A DNA stretch of 14,189 nt from Lachnospiraceae bacterium (GTDB lineage: Bacteria > Bacillota_A > Clostridia > Lachnospirales > Lachnospiraceae), in the NCBI GenBank assembly GCA_017464645.1, contig JAFTZF010000014.1, forward strand, positions 1-14,189. The letters are read 5' to 3'. The notes below the pieces were generated by a model that saw only the letters and a program-made list of their open reading frames with translations, made no database searches and had not been told where the DNA came from. The position numbers and the translations under genes were made by a program. This document shows positions 1-6,180 of this stretch, in pieces. How positions within the stretch are numbered: position 1 is the first letter of the stretch; each line of letters opens with the position of its first letter.

Positions 1-133
1 ATTAGACTTGATTGTTAGAACAAACGCTTAATCCAATATTTTTTCGGTGTTCTGTGATTTCGTAACATTTGCACAGTATTGCCAGTCTGTGTAGCCGCGA
101 TAGCCTCTTAGAGGGGTGCTTAGCCGATGTGGC
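1..133. other. No supportable gene; sequence downstream of the beta-helix ORF
   Basis: This stretch lies 3' of the beta-helix gene on the minus strand. It contains a small near-palindrome (CCTCTTAGAGG, about 109-119) and a weak AGCC/GGCT hairpin next to the stop codon at 134-136, but no run of T that would make a convincing terminator. An open frame on the minus strand continues to position 28 in a different frame from the beta-helix gene. It has no recognisable family signature, so I do not call it. A frameshifted tail of the same surface protein is possible but unproven. Confidence 0.4.
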
Positions 134-1111
134 TTATTCTGTTGCAGTCGTAACGGTAACGCCTCTGCCGTTGCTGTTGACCTCATAGCTCTTGGCGTAG
201 GAGGTTTTGGTAACTGCAAAATAAGTATACCATATATTCTTGCCAAATTCCCTTGACATCTCTCCGTCCTCGCCGTCGCCCCAGTAGTTGTTGCTGACGT
301 CACATTTTGTTCCCGCGTAAACCGTTGCATATTTTGTGGTCACCGTGCCAAGTGTGTTTTTTACGAATGCATTGCCGTTTATATTGGTAACGCCTGCCAT
401 GGTGCCAAGAACGATCACGCCCTCCTTGGAGGAGGTTCCATCTACGGTCACAGAGTTATCTATGAACAAGTTGCCGAAAAGGTCCTCAACGCTATAGGAG
501 AGGTAGACCACAGCGGCATTGCCCGAATATGTAACGGTATTATTAGAGAACGTGTTGTTGCGGATCACGTCGTAGCCATCAGTCTTGGTTGTGTAATAGA
601 TAACGCCCGAGCCGTTAATGGTGTTGTCGTTAAACATACAGTTTTCAACGTTAATTCTACCGTCTGTGTTGTAAGCGATAGCGGCCGCTTTGTTACTTTC
701 AAATGTACAGTCACTGACTCTCAGATTGGTTACCTGGCTCGGCCAGATGCTGATGCCGCTGTTGTTTGTAAATCTGCAGCCCTGAATGTTAAGTTTGCAT
801 TCGGAGGAATTGATAACGTAATAAGTAGTGTCAAAAATTTTATCGCCGACAAAGCCCTCTACCGTAACATTCTTCAGCATAAACTTAGGATATTCCGTAT
901 TTCCAACGGGAAGGAACTGCTTCTTGAAGTAGAAGGCGCCGCAATCCGCATTCTCTGCCATCGAAATCGTATAACCGTTGCCGTCGATGGTATAATAGCC
1001 CGTGTCCTTCTCAATCGTAACAATCTTAGAAAGAGAAACATCTTCCTGCAGGCTGATGGTTTTGCCATCCTTTACTGCGTTTGCCGCCTGAAGCGTATCA
1101 TATGTATGCAT
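134..1111 (-). CDS. Right-handed parallel beta-helix repeat protein, probably an N-terminally truncated remnant
   Basis: The 325-residue product has the short, Asn/Gly/Thr-rich, alternating hydrophobic repeats of a parallel beta-helix (for example NNSGISIW, NNTFSNNTV, NVENCMFNDN). An NNYWG motif near the C-terminus is typical of the last rungs of such folds. These domains usually sit in secreted or wall-anchored surface proteins that bind or cleave polysaccharides; no catalytic motif is visible. The N-terminus (YDTLQAANAVKDGKTISL) resembles the opening of an internal repeat in large clostridial surface proteins, not a mature start. There is no signal peptide, no ribosome-binding site before the ATG at 1109-1111 and no promoter; the sequence just upstream is the degV hairpin. 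I infer loss of the 5' part with a breakpoint between about 1112 and 1136. The C-terminus has no LPXTG or other anchor, so the 3' end may also be incomplete. The fold call is firm; function is unknown. Confidence 0.65.
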   Translation of the reverse strand: MHTYDTLQAANAVKDGKTISLQEDVSLSKIVTIEKDTGYYTIDGNGYTISMAENADCGAFYFKKQFLPVGNTEYPKFMLKNVTVEGFVGDKIFDTTYYVINSSECKLNIQGCRFTNNSGISIWPSQVTNLRVSDCTFESNKAAAIAYNTDGRINVENCMFNDNTINGSGVIYYTTKTDGYDVIRNNTFSNNTVTYSGNAAVVYLSYSVEDLFGNLFIDNSVTVDGTSSKEGVIVLGTMAGVTNINGNAFVKNTLGTVTTKYATVYAGTKCDVSNNYWGDGEDGEMSREFGKNIWYTYFAVTKTSYAKSYEVNSNGRGVTVTTATE

Positions 1112-1130
1112 TTTGTCAAGTGTTTCGGAG

Positions 1131-1175
1131 TAAAAGAAGCGGTGGCAGGAAATATATTTGTCTCTACCACCGCTT
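1131..1175 (-). terminator. Probable rho-independent terminator of the marR-degV operon
   Basis: Arms AAGCGGTGG (1137-1145) and CCACCGCTT (1167-1175) form a perfect 9-bp stem, extended imperfectly inwards, with a loop of about 15-20 nt. Read on the minus strand the stem is followed by CTTTTA, a short U-tract. It sits 110 nt past the degV stop codon and just before the beta-helix ORF, so that ORF would depend on read-through. The U-tract is weak. Confidence 0.55.
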
Positions 1176-1284
1176 TGATATTCTGTTTTCTTTCTTATGA
1201 TGCGTCTTTTTCGCCTGCTCTTCGGCTACCTGGTTTGTCATTTTGCAAAATTGGGCTGTCCGGGATCCCTTGCATAATTCCCCA

Positions 1285-2130
1285 CTACTTCTTAAAAAAC
1301 GCCACTGCAATGGCTCCGGGCCCGGCGTGGGTTCCGATAGCACTGCCGATGATAGTGCTATCCAGCTTTTCAGTGCCATTTCTCCACAGGTCCAGGCTGT
1401 CTTCTACATACTTTTTCAGAAGCGCGTCGCTAAGGCCAGTGTATCCCAGAAGCACGGGTTTATCAAAATCTACACCGCCGGCCTGCTCGATTTCTTTTAT
1501 GAGCAGGTTGTTGCCCTGCTTGGAGCCGCGGGCCTTGCCAAGGGTTACGATTTCACCCTCCTTCAGACTGATAACCGGCTTGATGGAAAGGAGACCGCCG
1601 GCGATGGCTGCAGTTTTTGAAATGCGGCCGCCCTTTTTCAGATATTCCAGGGTGTCCAGCAGTGCTACCAGGCAGATGTTGTTCTTTTCTTCTTCCATGC
1701 GCTCGGCAATGTCCCGGGCGCTCATGCCCTTGTCGGCCAGCTGCAGAGCCAGTTCAGCCAGGATGCCGGAGCCGATGGCGGCAGATTTGGTGTCCACCAC
1801 GTAGATGCTGTCCGGGTAATCCTCGGCGGCGATCATAGCGCTCTGGTAAGTTCCGGAAAGGGTGGAGGAGATGGTCAGGACTACTGCACTTTCACAGGCG
1901 TTAGTAACTTCCTCAAATGCTTTGGAAAAGGCAGCAGGAGTTGCCTGGCTTGTGGTGGGCAGCACATCGCTTTCTATCAGCTTTTCATAAAACTGGTGAT
2001 GTGTGATGGTGATGCCATCCACATATTCTTCATCGCCAAAGTGCACGGTTAACGGCACGATCTTCAGTTGGTCTTTAATGGCAGCGCTTACGTCTGCGGT
2101 GGAATCTACAATAATTCTTACTTTCTTCAT
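1285..2130 (-). CDS. DegV family fatty-acid-binding protein
   Basis: The product is 281 residues, the usual length for DegV/COG1307. It opens with IIVDSTADV (residues 6-14), followed by IVPLTVHFGDEEYVDG (24-39) and the TTSQATP segment (59-65), all hallmarks of the family. Proteins of this family bind a long-chain fatty acid between two domains. In Firmicutes, FakB-type members hand it to the FakA kinase for acyl-phosphate formation in membrane lipid synthesis. No fakA is present here, so whether this copy is FakB-like or an orphan DegV is open. The start is supported by AAGGAGAA upstream of the ATG. The gene begins 2 nt after the marR stop and its ribosome-binding site lies inside the marR end, indicating translational coupling. 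A regulator linked to lipid or envelope stress is an inference from this pairing. Confidence 0.9.
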   Translation of the reverse strand: MKKVRIIVDSTADVSAAIKDQLKIVPLTVHFGDEEYVDGITITHHQFYEKLIESDVLPTTSQATPAAFSKAFEEVTNACESAVVLTISSTLSGTYQSAMIAAEDYPDSIYVVDTKSAAIGSGILAELALQLADKGMSARDIAERMEEEKNNICLVALLDTLEYLKKGGRISKTAAIAGGLLSIKPVISLKEGEIVTLGKARGSKQGNNLLIKEIEQAGGVDFDKPVLLGYTGLSDALLKKYVEDSLDLWRNGTEKLDSTIIGSAIGTHAGPGAIAVAFFKK

Positions 2131-2132
2131 AA

Positions 2133-2609
2133 TCAGTTCTCCTTGTTGGGATTTTTGTAGGGCGGAAGGCCCTCTTTGCTTATGCTTCGTAAATTTGAGG
2201 CAATCTGCTCCAATGCCTCATAAAAAACAGCTCTCTTTTCGTCGGTCAGCTGCTTTCCGGCAATTTCAACTGCCAGGCTGGCCCGCTGGCGGACATATTG
2301 GGCAGCTGCCATTCCTTCTTCCGTCAGCTTGAAGGTGCCCCGGTAAAGATTTTGATGAATACCTTCTTTTTTTACAAGGCCCTTTTGTTCCATGATGGAC
2401 ATCATGCGGGATACATCGGATTTATCTTTTCCGCAGAGTTCACAGAGCTGAGGCGCAGTAATTCCATCGGGATAACGGTACATGGTTAATAAATAGATGG
2501 AATGAGAACCCTTCAGGCCGTATTTTTCCATTTCGTCTGCAGTAATCTTGTGCCAGTGACGGGAAATCTCCAGGATGGCATAAGAAAACCGTTCGAATCG
2601 GTCGATCAT
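2133..2609 (-). CDS. MarR family winged-helix transcriptional regulator
   Basis: The 158-residue protein has the MarR layout. An N-terminal helix (about 1-30) is followed by a winged helix-turn-helix with the pattern GITAPQLCELCGKDKSDVSRMM (about 49-70) then IMEQKGLVKKEG, the wing (YRGTFKLTEEG), and C-terminal dimer helices. It should act as a DNA-binding dimer in the cytoplasm. The start is supported by AAAGGAG 7 nt upstream. The gene is first in an operon with the DegV gene and has its own consensus promoter. Two inverted repeats with the same GTTGA-N4-TCAAC core lie over that promoter, the spacing expected for negative autoregulation. The ligand is unknown; a fatty acid or other hydrophobic compound would fit the DegV partner, but that is inference. 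Confidence 0.9.
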   Translation of the reverse strand: MIDRFERFSYAILEISRHWHKITADEMEKYGLKGSHSIYLLTMYRYPDGITAPQLCELCGKDKSDVSRMMSIMEQKGLVKKEGIHQNLYRGTFKLTEEGMAAAQYVRQRASLAVEIAGKQLTDEKRAVFYEALEQIASNLRSISKEGLPPYKNPNKEN

Positions 2610-2634
2610 AGCAGAACTCCTTTCGTTCTTGTTG

Positions 2635-2658
2635 AAGAAGTTGACGATTCAACTTCTT
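2635..2658 (-). promoter_or_regulatory. Inverted repeat, likely MarR operator 1
   Basis: AAGAAGTTGA (2635-2644) and TCAACTTCTT (2649-2658) form a perfect 10-bp inverted repeat with spacer CGAT. It lies just downstream of the marR -10 box, covering the expected transcription start, and upstream of the marR ribosome-binding site. Its inner core GTTGA-N4-TCAAC recurs 37 bp away. It could also fold as an RNA hairpin in the leader. Confidence 0.6.
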
Positions 2659-2660
2659 GC

Positions 2661-2689
2661 ATTATAAAACAGAGATGTTGAGTTGTCAA
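2661..2689 (-). promoter_or_regulatory. Sigma-A promoter of marR-degV
   Basis: Read on the minus strand, TTGACA (2689-2684) and TATAAT (2666-2661) are separated by exactly 17 bp. Both boxes match consensus perfectly, so the unrepressed promoter should be very strong. The expected transcription start is near 2654, inside the first inverted repeat. Confidence 0.85.
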
Positions 2690-2691
2690 CA
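2676..2691 (-). promoter_or_regulatory. Inverted repeat, likely MarR operator 2
   Basis: TGTTGA (2676-2681) and TCAACA (2686-2691) are 6-bp inverted arms with a 4-bp spacer. They share the GTTGA-N4-TCAAC core with the repeat at 2635-2658 and overlap the -35 box. Centre-to-centre distance between the two sites is 37 bp. Confidence 0.5.
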
Positions 2692-2733
2692 AGTTTTGTT
2701 TGAAATTCAAAATGATTTTTTGGAGGTGGAATA

Positions 2734-2762
2734 TTGACAAGGAATGCAAATAAATGTACACT
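2734..2762 (+). promoter_or_regulatory. Promoter of the gntR operon
   Basis: TTGACA (2734-2739) is followed after 17 bp by TACACT (2757-2762), four of six matches to the -10 consensus. The 12-bp palindrome at 2760-2771 overlaps the -10 box. This promoter is divergent from the marR promoter in the same 201-bp intergenic region. Confidence 0.6.
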
Positions 2763-2771
2763 GTATACAGT
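2760..2771 (+). promoter_or_regulatory. Palindrome, candidate GntR operator
   Basis: ACTGTATACAGT is a perfect 12-bp palindrome. It overlaps the -10 box and expected start site, about 40 bp before the gntR ATG. FadR/FCD-type GntR regulators bind short palindromes of the TNGTNNNACNA kind, and autoregulation is common in that subfamily. Assignment to this regulator is inferred from position. Confidence 0.5.
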
Positions 2772-2810
2772 ACACAAAACTGTGTGAATTTCAAACAAAG
2801 GAGTGCACCC

Positions 2811-3443
2811 ATGGCATTAGGAGCAGTAGCAAAAAAAGAATCTTTGTCGGAGAAAGCTTACGGAATGATCCGGGAAGCGATTCTGGATGGGGAGTTAAAG
2901 CCAGGAGACGTGCTGACGGAGGAAGGCATGGCAGAACTTCTGCAGATCAGCCGGACACCGGTGCGGAGCGCCCTGCAGCAGCTGAGCCTGGAGGGACTTT
3001 TGCGGACGGAGCGGAAGAATCTGGTGGTGGCCGGTATTGGTCAGGAGGAAATCCGGGAGATTGACCAGGTGCGGGCAGAGCTGGAGCCATTATCGGCGGA
3101 GCTGGCCAGTAAAAAAGGGCTTACCCGGCAGCAGGCAGAGGAACTGAAGGACTATTGTCAGAACCAGAAGCAGGCAGCGGCAGCAGGAGATGTGAAGGGA
3201 TTTTTCCTGTGGGGCGAGCAGTTTCACATTCGGCTGGCGGAGTTTTCCGGCAACGGATATCTGGCGGAGATGATCTCGGGAGCGTCTGCGTCGGCGGTGC
3301 GCTATCTGGCAAATCAGCAGCATCCGGAGCAATTTCTGGATAATTCCGGTGCGGAGCATGAGGAGATCCTGCAGACGATTTTGGCAGGAGATGCCCAGGC
3401 GGCCCGAAAGAAAATGAAGGAACATATTCAGCAGGAGCGTTGA
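2811..3443 (+). CDS. GntR family transcriptional regulator, FCD (FadR-type) subfamily
   Basis: I start the gene at the ATG at 2811, which follows AAAGGAG by 7 nt; an in-frame ATG at 2754 lies in the promoter and has no ribosome-binding site. The product is 210 residues. An N-terminal winged helix (about 10-75) carries the GntR signature AYGMIREAILDGELKPGD, LTEEGMAELLQISRTPVRSAL and LSLEGLL. An FCD ligand-binding domain (about 80-205) includes the EQFHIRLAEFSGN and AEHEEIL segments, which supply metal- and ligand-binding residues in this subfamily. FCD regulators usually sense small carboxylic or amino acids and control the genes next to them. Here the next two genes encode an ornithine cyclodeaminase-family enzyme and an aminotransferase, 22 nt and further downstream, so an amino-acid-derived effector is a reasonable inference. 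Confidence 0.9.
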   Translation: MALGAVAKKESLSEKAYGMIREAILDGELKPGDVLTEEGMAELLQISRTPVRSALQQLSLEGLLRTERKNLVVAGIGQEEIREIDQVRAELEPLSAELASKKGLTRQQAEELKDYCQNQKQAAAAGDVKGFFLWGEQFHIRLAEFSGNGYLAEMISGASASAVRYLANQQHPEQFLDNSGAEHEEILQTILAGDAQAARKKMKEHIQQER

Positions 3444-3465
3444 AATAGAAAGTGAGGAGAATCGT

Positions 3466-4479
3466 ATGGATCAGGTAAAGATGATTTCCAAGGAACAGGT
3501 ACAGAAGGTACTTACTATGAAAAAATCCATTGAGCTGGTGGAGAAGGTGTATGCAGCTCACGGACATGAGCAGGTGCTCATGCCGGCTAAGATCACACTG
3601 GATACAGGGGAAGGCAATGACTGGCCGCCCTACGGCGGCTCTTACAATGCCATGCCCGCATATATTGGCGGAGACGTGGACATTTCCGGCATCAAATGGG
3701 TGTGGGGCTTTAATGACAACCGCCTGAAGGGCATTCCCTACATCGGAGGAGTGATCATCCTCAACGAGGCCAGAACCGGTGAGGTGCTGGCGATCATGGA
3801 CGGCAGCTATATCACTGACATCCGCACAGGCGCATCCGCGGGTGTGGCAGCCCGCTATCTGGCAAATAAGGATTCCAAGGTGCTGGCCATTATCGGTGCA
3901 GGTGTTCAGGGCAAAATGAACGCCCGGGCTATTTGCGAGGAGATGCCCATTGAGGAGATCCGCGTGGCAGACATTCGTCCCGAGGCTACCAAGGCGTATG
4001 CAGAGGAAATGGGGCCGGAGCTGGGTGTAAAGATCGTGCCCTGCTCCACCAATGAGGAGGCCTGCAAAGGCGCTGACATTATCATTACCGTAACCATTGC
4101 AGACGAGCCCCTGGTTATGTGGGACTGGCTGAAGCCGGGCTGCACTGTACTGTCCCTGGGCTCTTTCCAGGAGCTGGATGAGAATATTCCGCTGAAGGCA
4201 GACAAGCTGGTGGTGGATAACTGGGCCCAGAACGCCCACAGAGGCGAGCTGGTGAAGCTGGTGCATGCAGGCAAGCTGACCGAGGAGCAGGTGCACGCAG
4301 AAATGCCGGAAATCGTAGTTGGAAACAAGACCGGCCGTGAAAATCCGCAGGAAATCATCTGTGGCTGCATCATTGGAATGGGCTCCACAGATATCGGAAC
4401 TGCAGGCGTACTGTATCAGGAATATTTTGCAGAGGACGACCACCTGGAAACCTTTGCATTTCGCACTTATGATCGATAA
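3466..4479 (+). CDS. Ornithine cyclodeaminase / mu-crystallin family protein
   Basis: The 337-residue product matches the family throughout: an MPAKITL substrate-binding segment near residue 42, YNAMPAYIGG, the DIRTGASAGVAARYLA stretch with Arg120, and the nucleotide-binding GAGVQG (144-149) of the Rossmann domain. Family members act on amino or imino acids with NAD(P): ornithine cyclodeaminase makes proline and ammonia, others are alanine dehydrogenases, ketimine reductases or opine-like enzymes. At the position where ornithine cyclodeaminases have a catalytic Asp in a GDxPGK-like loop, this protein has a shorter LGSFQELD (231-238), closer to mu-crystallin-like members. True ornithine cyclodeaminase activity is therefore doubtful. 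The start has GAGGAGAAT just upstream. The gene lies between the GntR regulator and an aminotransferase in one operon, pointing to a shared amino-acid pathway whose substrate I cannot name. Confidence 0.85.
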   Translation: MDQVKMISKEQVQKVLTMKKSIELVEKVYAAHGHEQVLMPAKITLDTGEGNDWPPYGGSYNAMPAYIGGDVDISGIKWVWGFNDNRLKGIPYIGGVIILNEARTGEVLAIMDGSYITDIRTGASAGVAARYLANKDSKVLAIIGAGVQGKMNARAICEEMPIEEIRVADIRPEATKAYAEEMGPELGVKIVPCSTNEEACKGADIIITVTIADEPLVMWDWLKPGCTVLSLGSFQELDENIPLKADKLVVDNWAQNAHRGELVKLVHAGKLTEEQVHAEMPEIVVGNKTGRENPQEIICGCIIGMGSTDIGTAGVLYQEYFAEDDHLETFAFRTYDR

Positions 4480-4491
4480 GGAGAGAAGACT

Positions 4492-5676
4492 ATGCCCACA
4501 TTGAGTGATCGTGTACAGATATTTACGGATTCCGTCATCCGCCGGATGACCCGGATCTCCGATGAAGTAGGAGCTATTAACTTGTCCCAGGGATTCCCGG
4601 ATTTTCCGCCGCCAAAGGAGCTCTTAGACCGGCTGAAGGAAGTGGCCCAGGAAGGCCCCCATCAGTACCCGGTGACCTTCGGAGCTCCCAATTTCCGCGC
4701 GGCTCTGGCAAAGAAGCAGAGCAAGCAGGTGGGGAGGGAGATTGACCCGGAGCAGGAAGTCATCGTAACCTGCGGAGGTACTGAGGCCATGATGTGTGCC
4801 ATGATGACCATTTGCAATCCCGGAGATAAGGTGGCTATTTTCTCGCCGTTTTACGAGAACTACGGCGCGGACACTATTTTGTCCGGCGCGGATCCCATTT
4901 ACATACCTCTGGTGCCGCCCACCTATGACTTTGACTTAAATCTGATCGAGGATGCTTTCAAGCAGGGCGCAAAGGCGCTGGTAGTCTGCAATCCCAACAA
5001 TCCCTGTGGCAAGGTATTTACCAGGGATGAGCTTATGGCGATCGGCCAGCTGGCCATCAAATACGATGCCTATATCGTAACGGATGAGGTATATGAGCAC
5101 ATGGTCTACGCACCCAACGAGCATATCTGTATCGCGTCCCTCCCGGGCATGTGGGAGCACACCATCACCTGCAATTCCCTGTCCAAAACCTATTCCATCA
5201 CAGGCTGGCGCCTGGGCTGGATCATCGGACCGGCAGATTTTATGGAGTGTGCAAAGAAGGTGCATGATTTCCTGACCATCGCAGCACCGGCGCCTCTGAT
5301 GGAGGCAGCCATTGCAGGCCTGACCATGCCGGAGTCCTATTATGAGGAGCTGCGGGAGTCCTATACGGAGAAGAGAAATTTCTTCCTGGCGGGACTGGAC
5401 CGGGTGGGTCTGAAGCACAATGTGCCCCAGGGCTCCTATTTTGTCATGGTGGACATCAGCGAGTTTCTGGAGCTGCCCCAGTTTGCCGGCTTTAGTGACC
5501 TGAAGTTCTGCGAGTGGATGATCCGCAACATCGGAGTGGCAGCCGTGCCCGGCTCCAGTTTCTTCCGTGAGCCGGTAAATCATCTGATCCGCCTGCACTT
5601 TGCCCGCTCCAGGGAGACGCTGGAGGAGGCCATTAACCGCCTTGGAAAAATGAGTGCGCTGGTGGCTGAGAAATAA
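4492..5676 (+). CDS. PLP-dependent aminotransferase, class I/II (fold type I)
   Basis: The 394-residue product has the class I aminotransferase layout: INLSQGFPDFPPP near 29-41, the cofactor-contacting GGTEAM (95-100), NPNNPCG (167-173), the TDEVY segment with Asp198, SLSKTYSITGWRLGW with the PLP Schiff-base Lys232, and a C-terminal IRLHFARS carrying the carboxylate-binding Arg. The overall pattern resembles aspartate/glutamine (kynurenine-type) transaminases of the I-gamma kind; the amino donor cannot be read from sequence. Length is normal and nothing is missing. The start ATG follows AAGGAGAG and lies 12 nt after the stop of the cyclodeaminase-family gene, so the two are co-transcribed and probably act on the same or linked keto/amino acids under the GntR regulator. 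No hairpin terminator is obvious at its 3' end. Confidence 0.9.
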   Translation: MPTLSDRVQIFTDSVIRRMTRISDEVGAINLSQGFPDFPPPKELLDRLKEVAQEGPHQYPVTFGAPNFRAALAKKQSKQVGREIDPEQEVIVTCGGTEAMMCAMMTICNPGDKVAIFSPFYENYGADTILSGADPIYIPLVPPTYDFDLNLIEDAFKQGAKALVVCNPNNPCGKVFTRDELMAIGQLAIKYDAYIVTDEVYEHMVYAPNEHICIASLPGMWEHTITCNSLSKTYSITGWRLGWIIGPADFMECAKKVHDFLTIAAPAPLMEAAIAGLTMPESYYEELRESYTEKRNFFLAGLDRVGLKHNVPQGSYFVMVDISEFLELPQFAGFSDLKFCEWMIRNIGVAAVPGSSFFREPVNHLIRLHFARSRETLEEAINRLGKMSALVAEK

Positions 5677-5684
5677 ACCAGTCC

Positions 5685-5714
5685 TTGACAAATCCATCCA
5701 GGCTGTGATAGGCT
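5685..5714 (+). promoter_or_regulatory. Probable promoter of the metG T-box transcript
   Basis: A perfect TTGACA (5685-5690) begins 9 nt after the aminotransferase stop. The -10 region is poor: GTGATAGGCT, with TAGGCT at 5709-5714 after an 18-bp spacer. Position directly upstream of the T-box stem I supports it, but the -10 box is not convincing. Confidence 0.45.
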
Positions 5715-5761
5715 CTTTTATAGACAGAATATCTGCTGTATGCAGTCAAATAAGACAAAAG

Positions 5762-6051
5762 CAGTGAAGAAAAGAGTAAGTCTGACCGAATTTCTACAGA
5801 GAATTCCCGGGTGCTGAGAGGGATGGAAGGAAGCAGACCGAAGATGGTTTCTGAGCAGTGTGGCTGAACGCCTGCCGAGGGTCTGTCCGCAGGACAAGGA
5901 CGAGAGGCGATAAGTTATGCCGGGAGCGCCCGTTACAGTGTCAGGGTATGAAAGTACCCGCAGAGGTCTGTTTCGCGAGGAGCAGACGAATAGAAGTGGT
6001 AACACGGCAATTGCCCGTCTTCTTTAGAGATAAGGAAGGCGGGTTCTTTTT
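5762..6051 (+). promoter_or_regulatory. T-box leader (tRNA-Met sensing) of metG
   Basis: The leader fills most of the 504-bp gap before metG. Stem I is readable: helix AGAAA (5768-5772)/TTTCT (5848-5852) below the specifier loop and GTCTG (5780-5784)/CAGAC (5834-5838) above it. The loop-E AGTA (5775-5778) is on the 5' side and CGAAGATGG on the 3' side. The specifier codon is ATG at 5844-5846, matching methionine. AGAGA (5798-5802) and GGTGCTGAGAG follow the usual distal pattern. The T-box core is GAAGTGGTAACACGGC (5993-6008), with bulge TGGT (5997-6000) complementary to the ACCA end of tRNA. Uncharged tRNA-Met should stabilise the antiterminator and switch on metG when charged tRNA-Met is scarce. 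The core differs from the consensus GGTGGNACCGCG. Confidence 0.9.
6014..6051 (+). terminator. T-box regulatory terminator
   Basis: CCCGTCTTC (6014-6022) pairs fully, including one G-T pair, with GAAGGCGGG (6035-6043). It is followed by TTCTTTTT (6044-6051). The 5' arm also contains the sequence needed for the competing antiterminator with the T-box core, as in other T-box leaders. Confidence 0.88.
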
Positions 6052-6081
6052 GCGCGTTAGCAATGAGCCATGCGTCTTGTA

Positions 6082-6129
6082 ACAAAGAAAGCAGGAGTTG
6101 CTGCTTGCAGGAAATCCTGCTGACTTTGT
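6082..6129 (+). other. Structured leader hairpin between T-box terminator and metG
   Basis: ACAAAG (6082-6087) pairs with CTTTGT (6124-6129). After a 2x2 internal mismatch (AA/GA), AGCAGGA (6090-6096) pairs with TCCTGCT (6115-6121). The same 3' arm can instead pair locally as GCAGG (6107-6111)/CCTGC (6116-6120). Two smaller hairpins follow before the start codon: GGGC-GAA-GCCC at about 6138-6149 and AGAAC-GAAG-TTCT just ahead of GGAGG. Role unknown. Confidence 0.45.
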
Positions 6130-6180
6130 ACAGACATAGGGCGAAGCCCGCGACCGACAGAACGAAGTTCTGGAGGTGGC

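Noticed and set aside
1164..1284. Short, basic, minus-strand peptides between degV and its terminator
   Set aside because: About 25 residues, no ribosome-binding site, and they end inside the hairpin; read as 3' untranslated sequence.
1106..1804. Plus-strand open frame opposite degV
   Set aside because: Antisense shadow of the DegV gene with no supporting ribosome-binding site or motif.
2754..2810. Longer gntR start at the ATG at 2754
   Set aside because: It lies between the -35 and -10 boxes of the likely promoter and has no ribosome-binding site; the ATG at 2811 has AAAGGAG at good spacing.
3121..4443. Long open frame on the minus strand opposite gntR and the cyclodeaminase-family gene
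   Set aside because: Composition is Cys/His/Leu-rich as expected for antisense of a GC-rich gene, and it spans two real genes.
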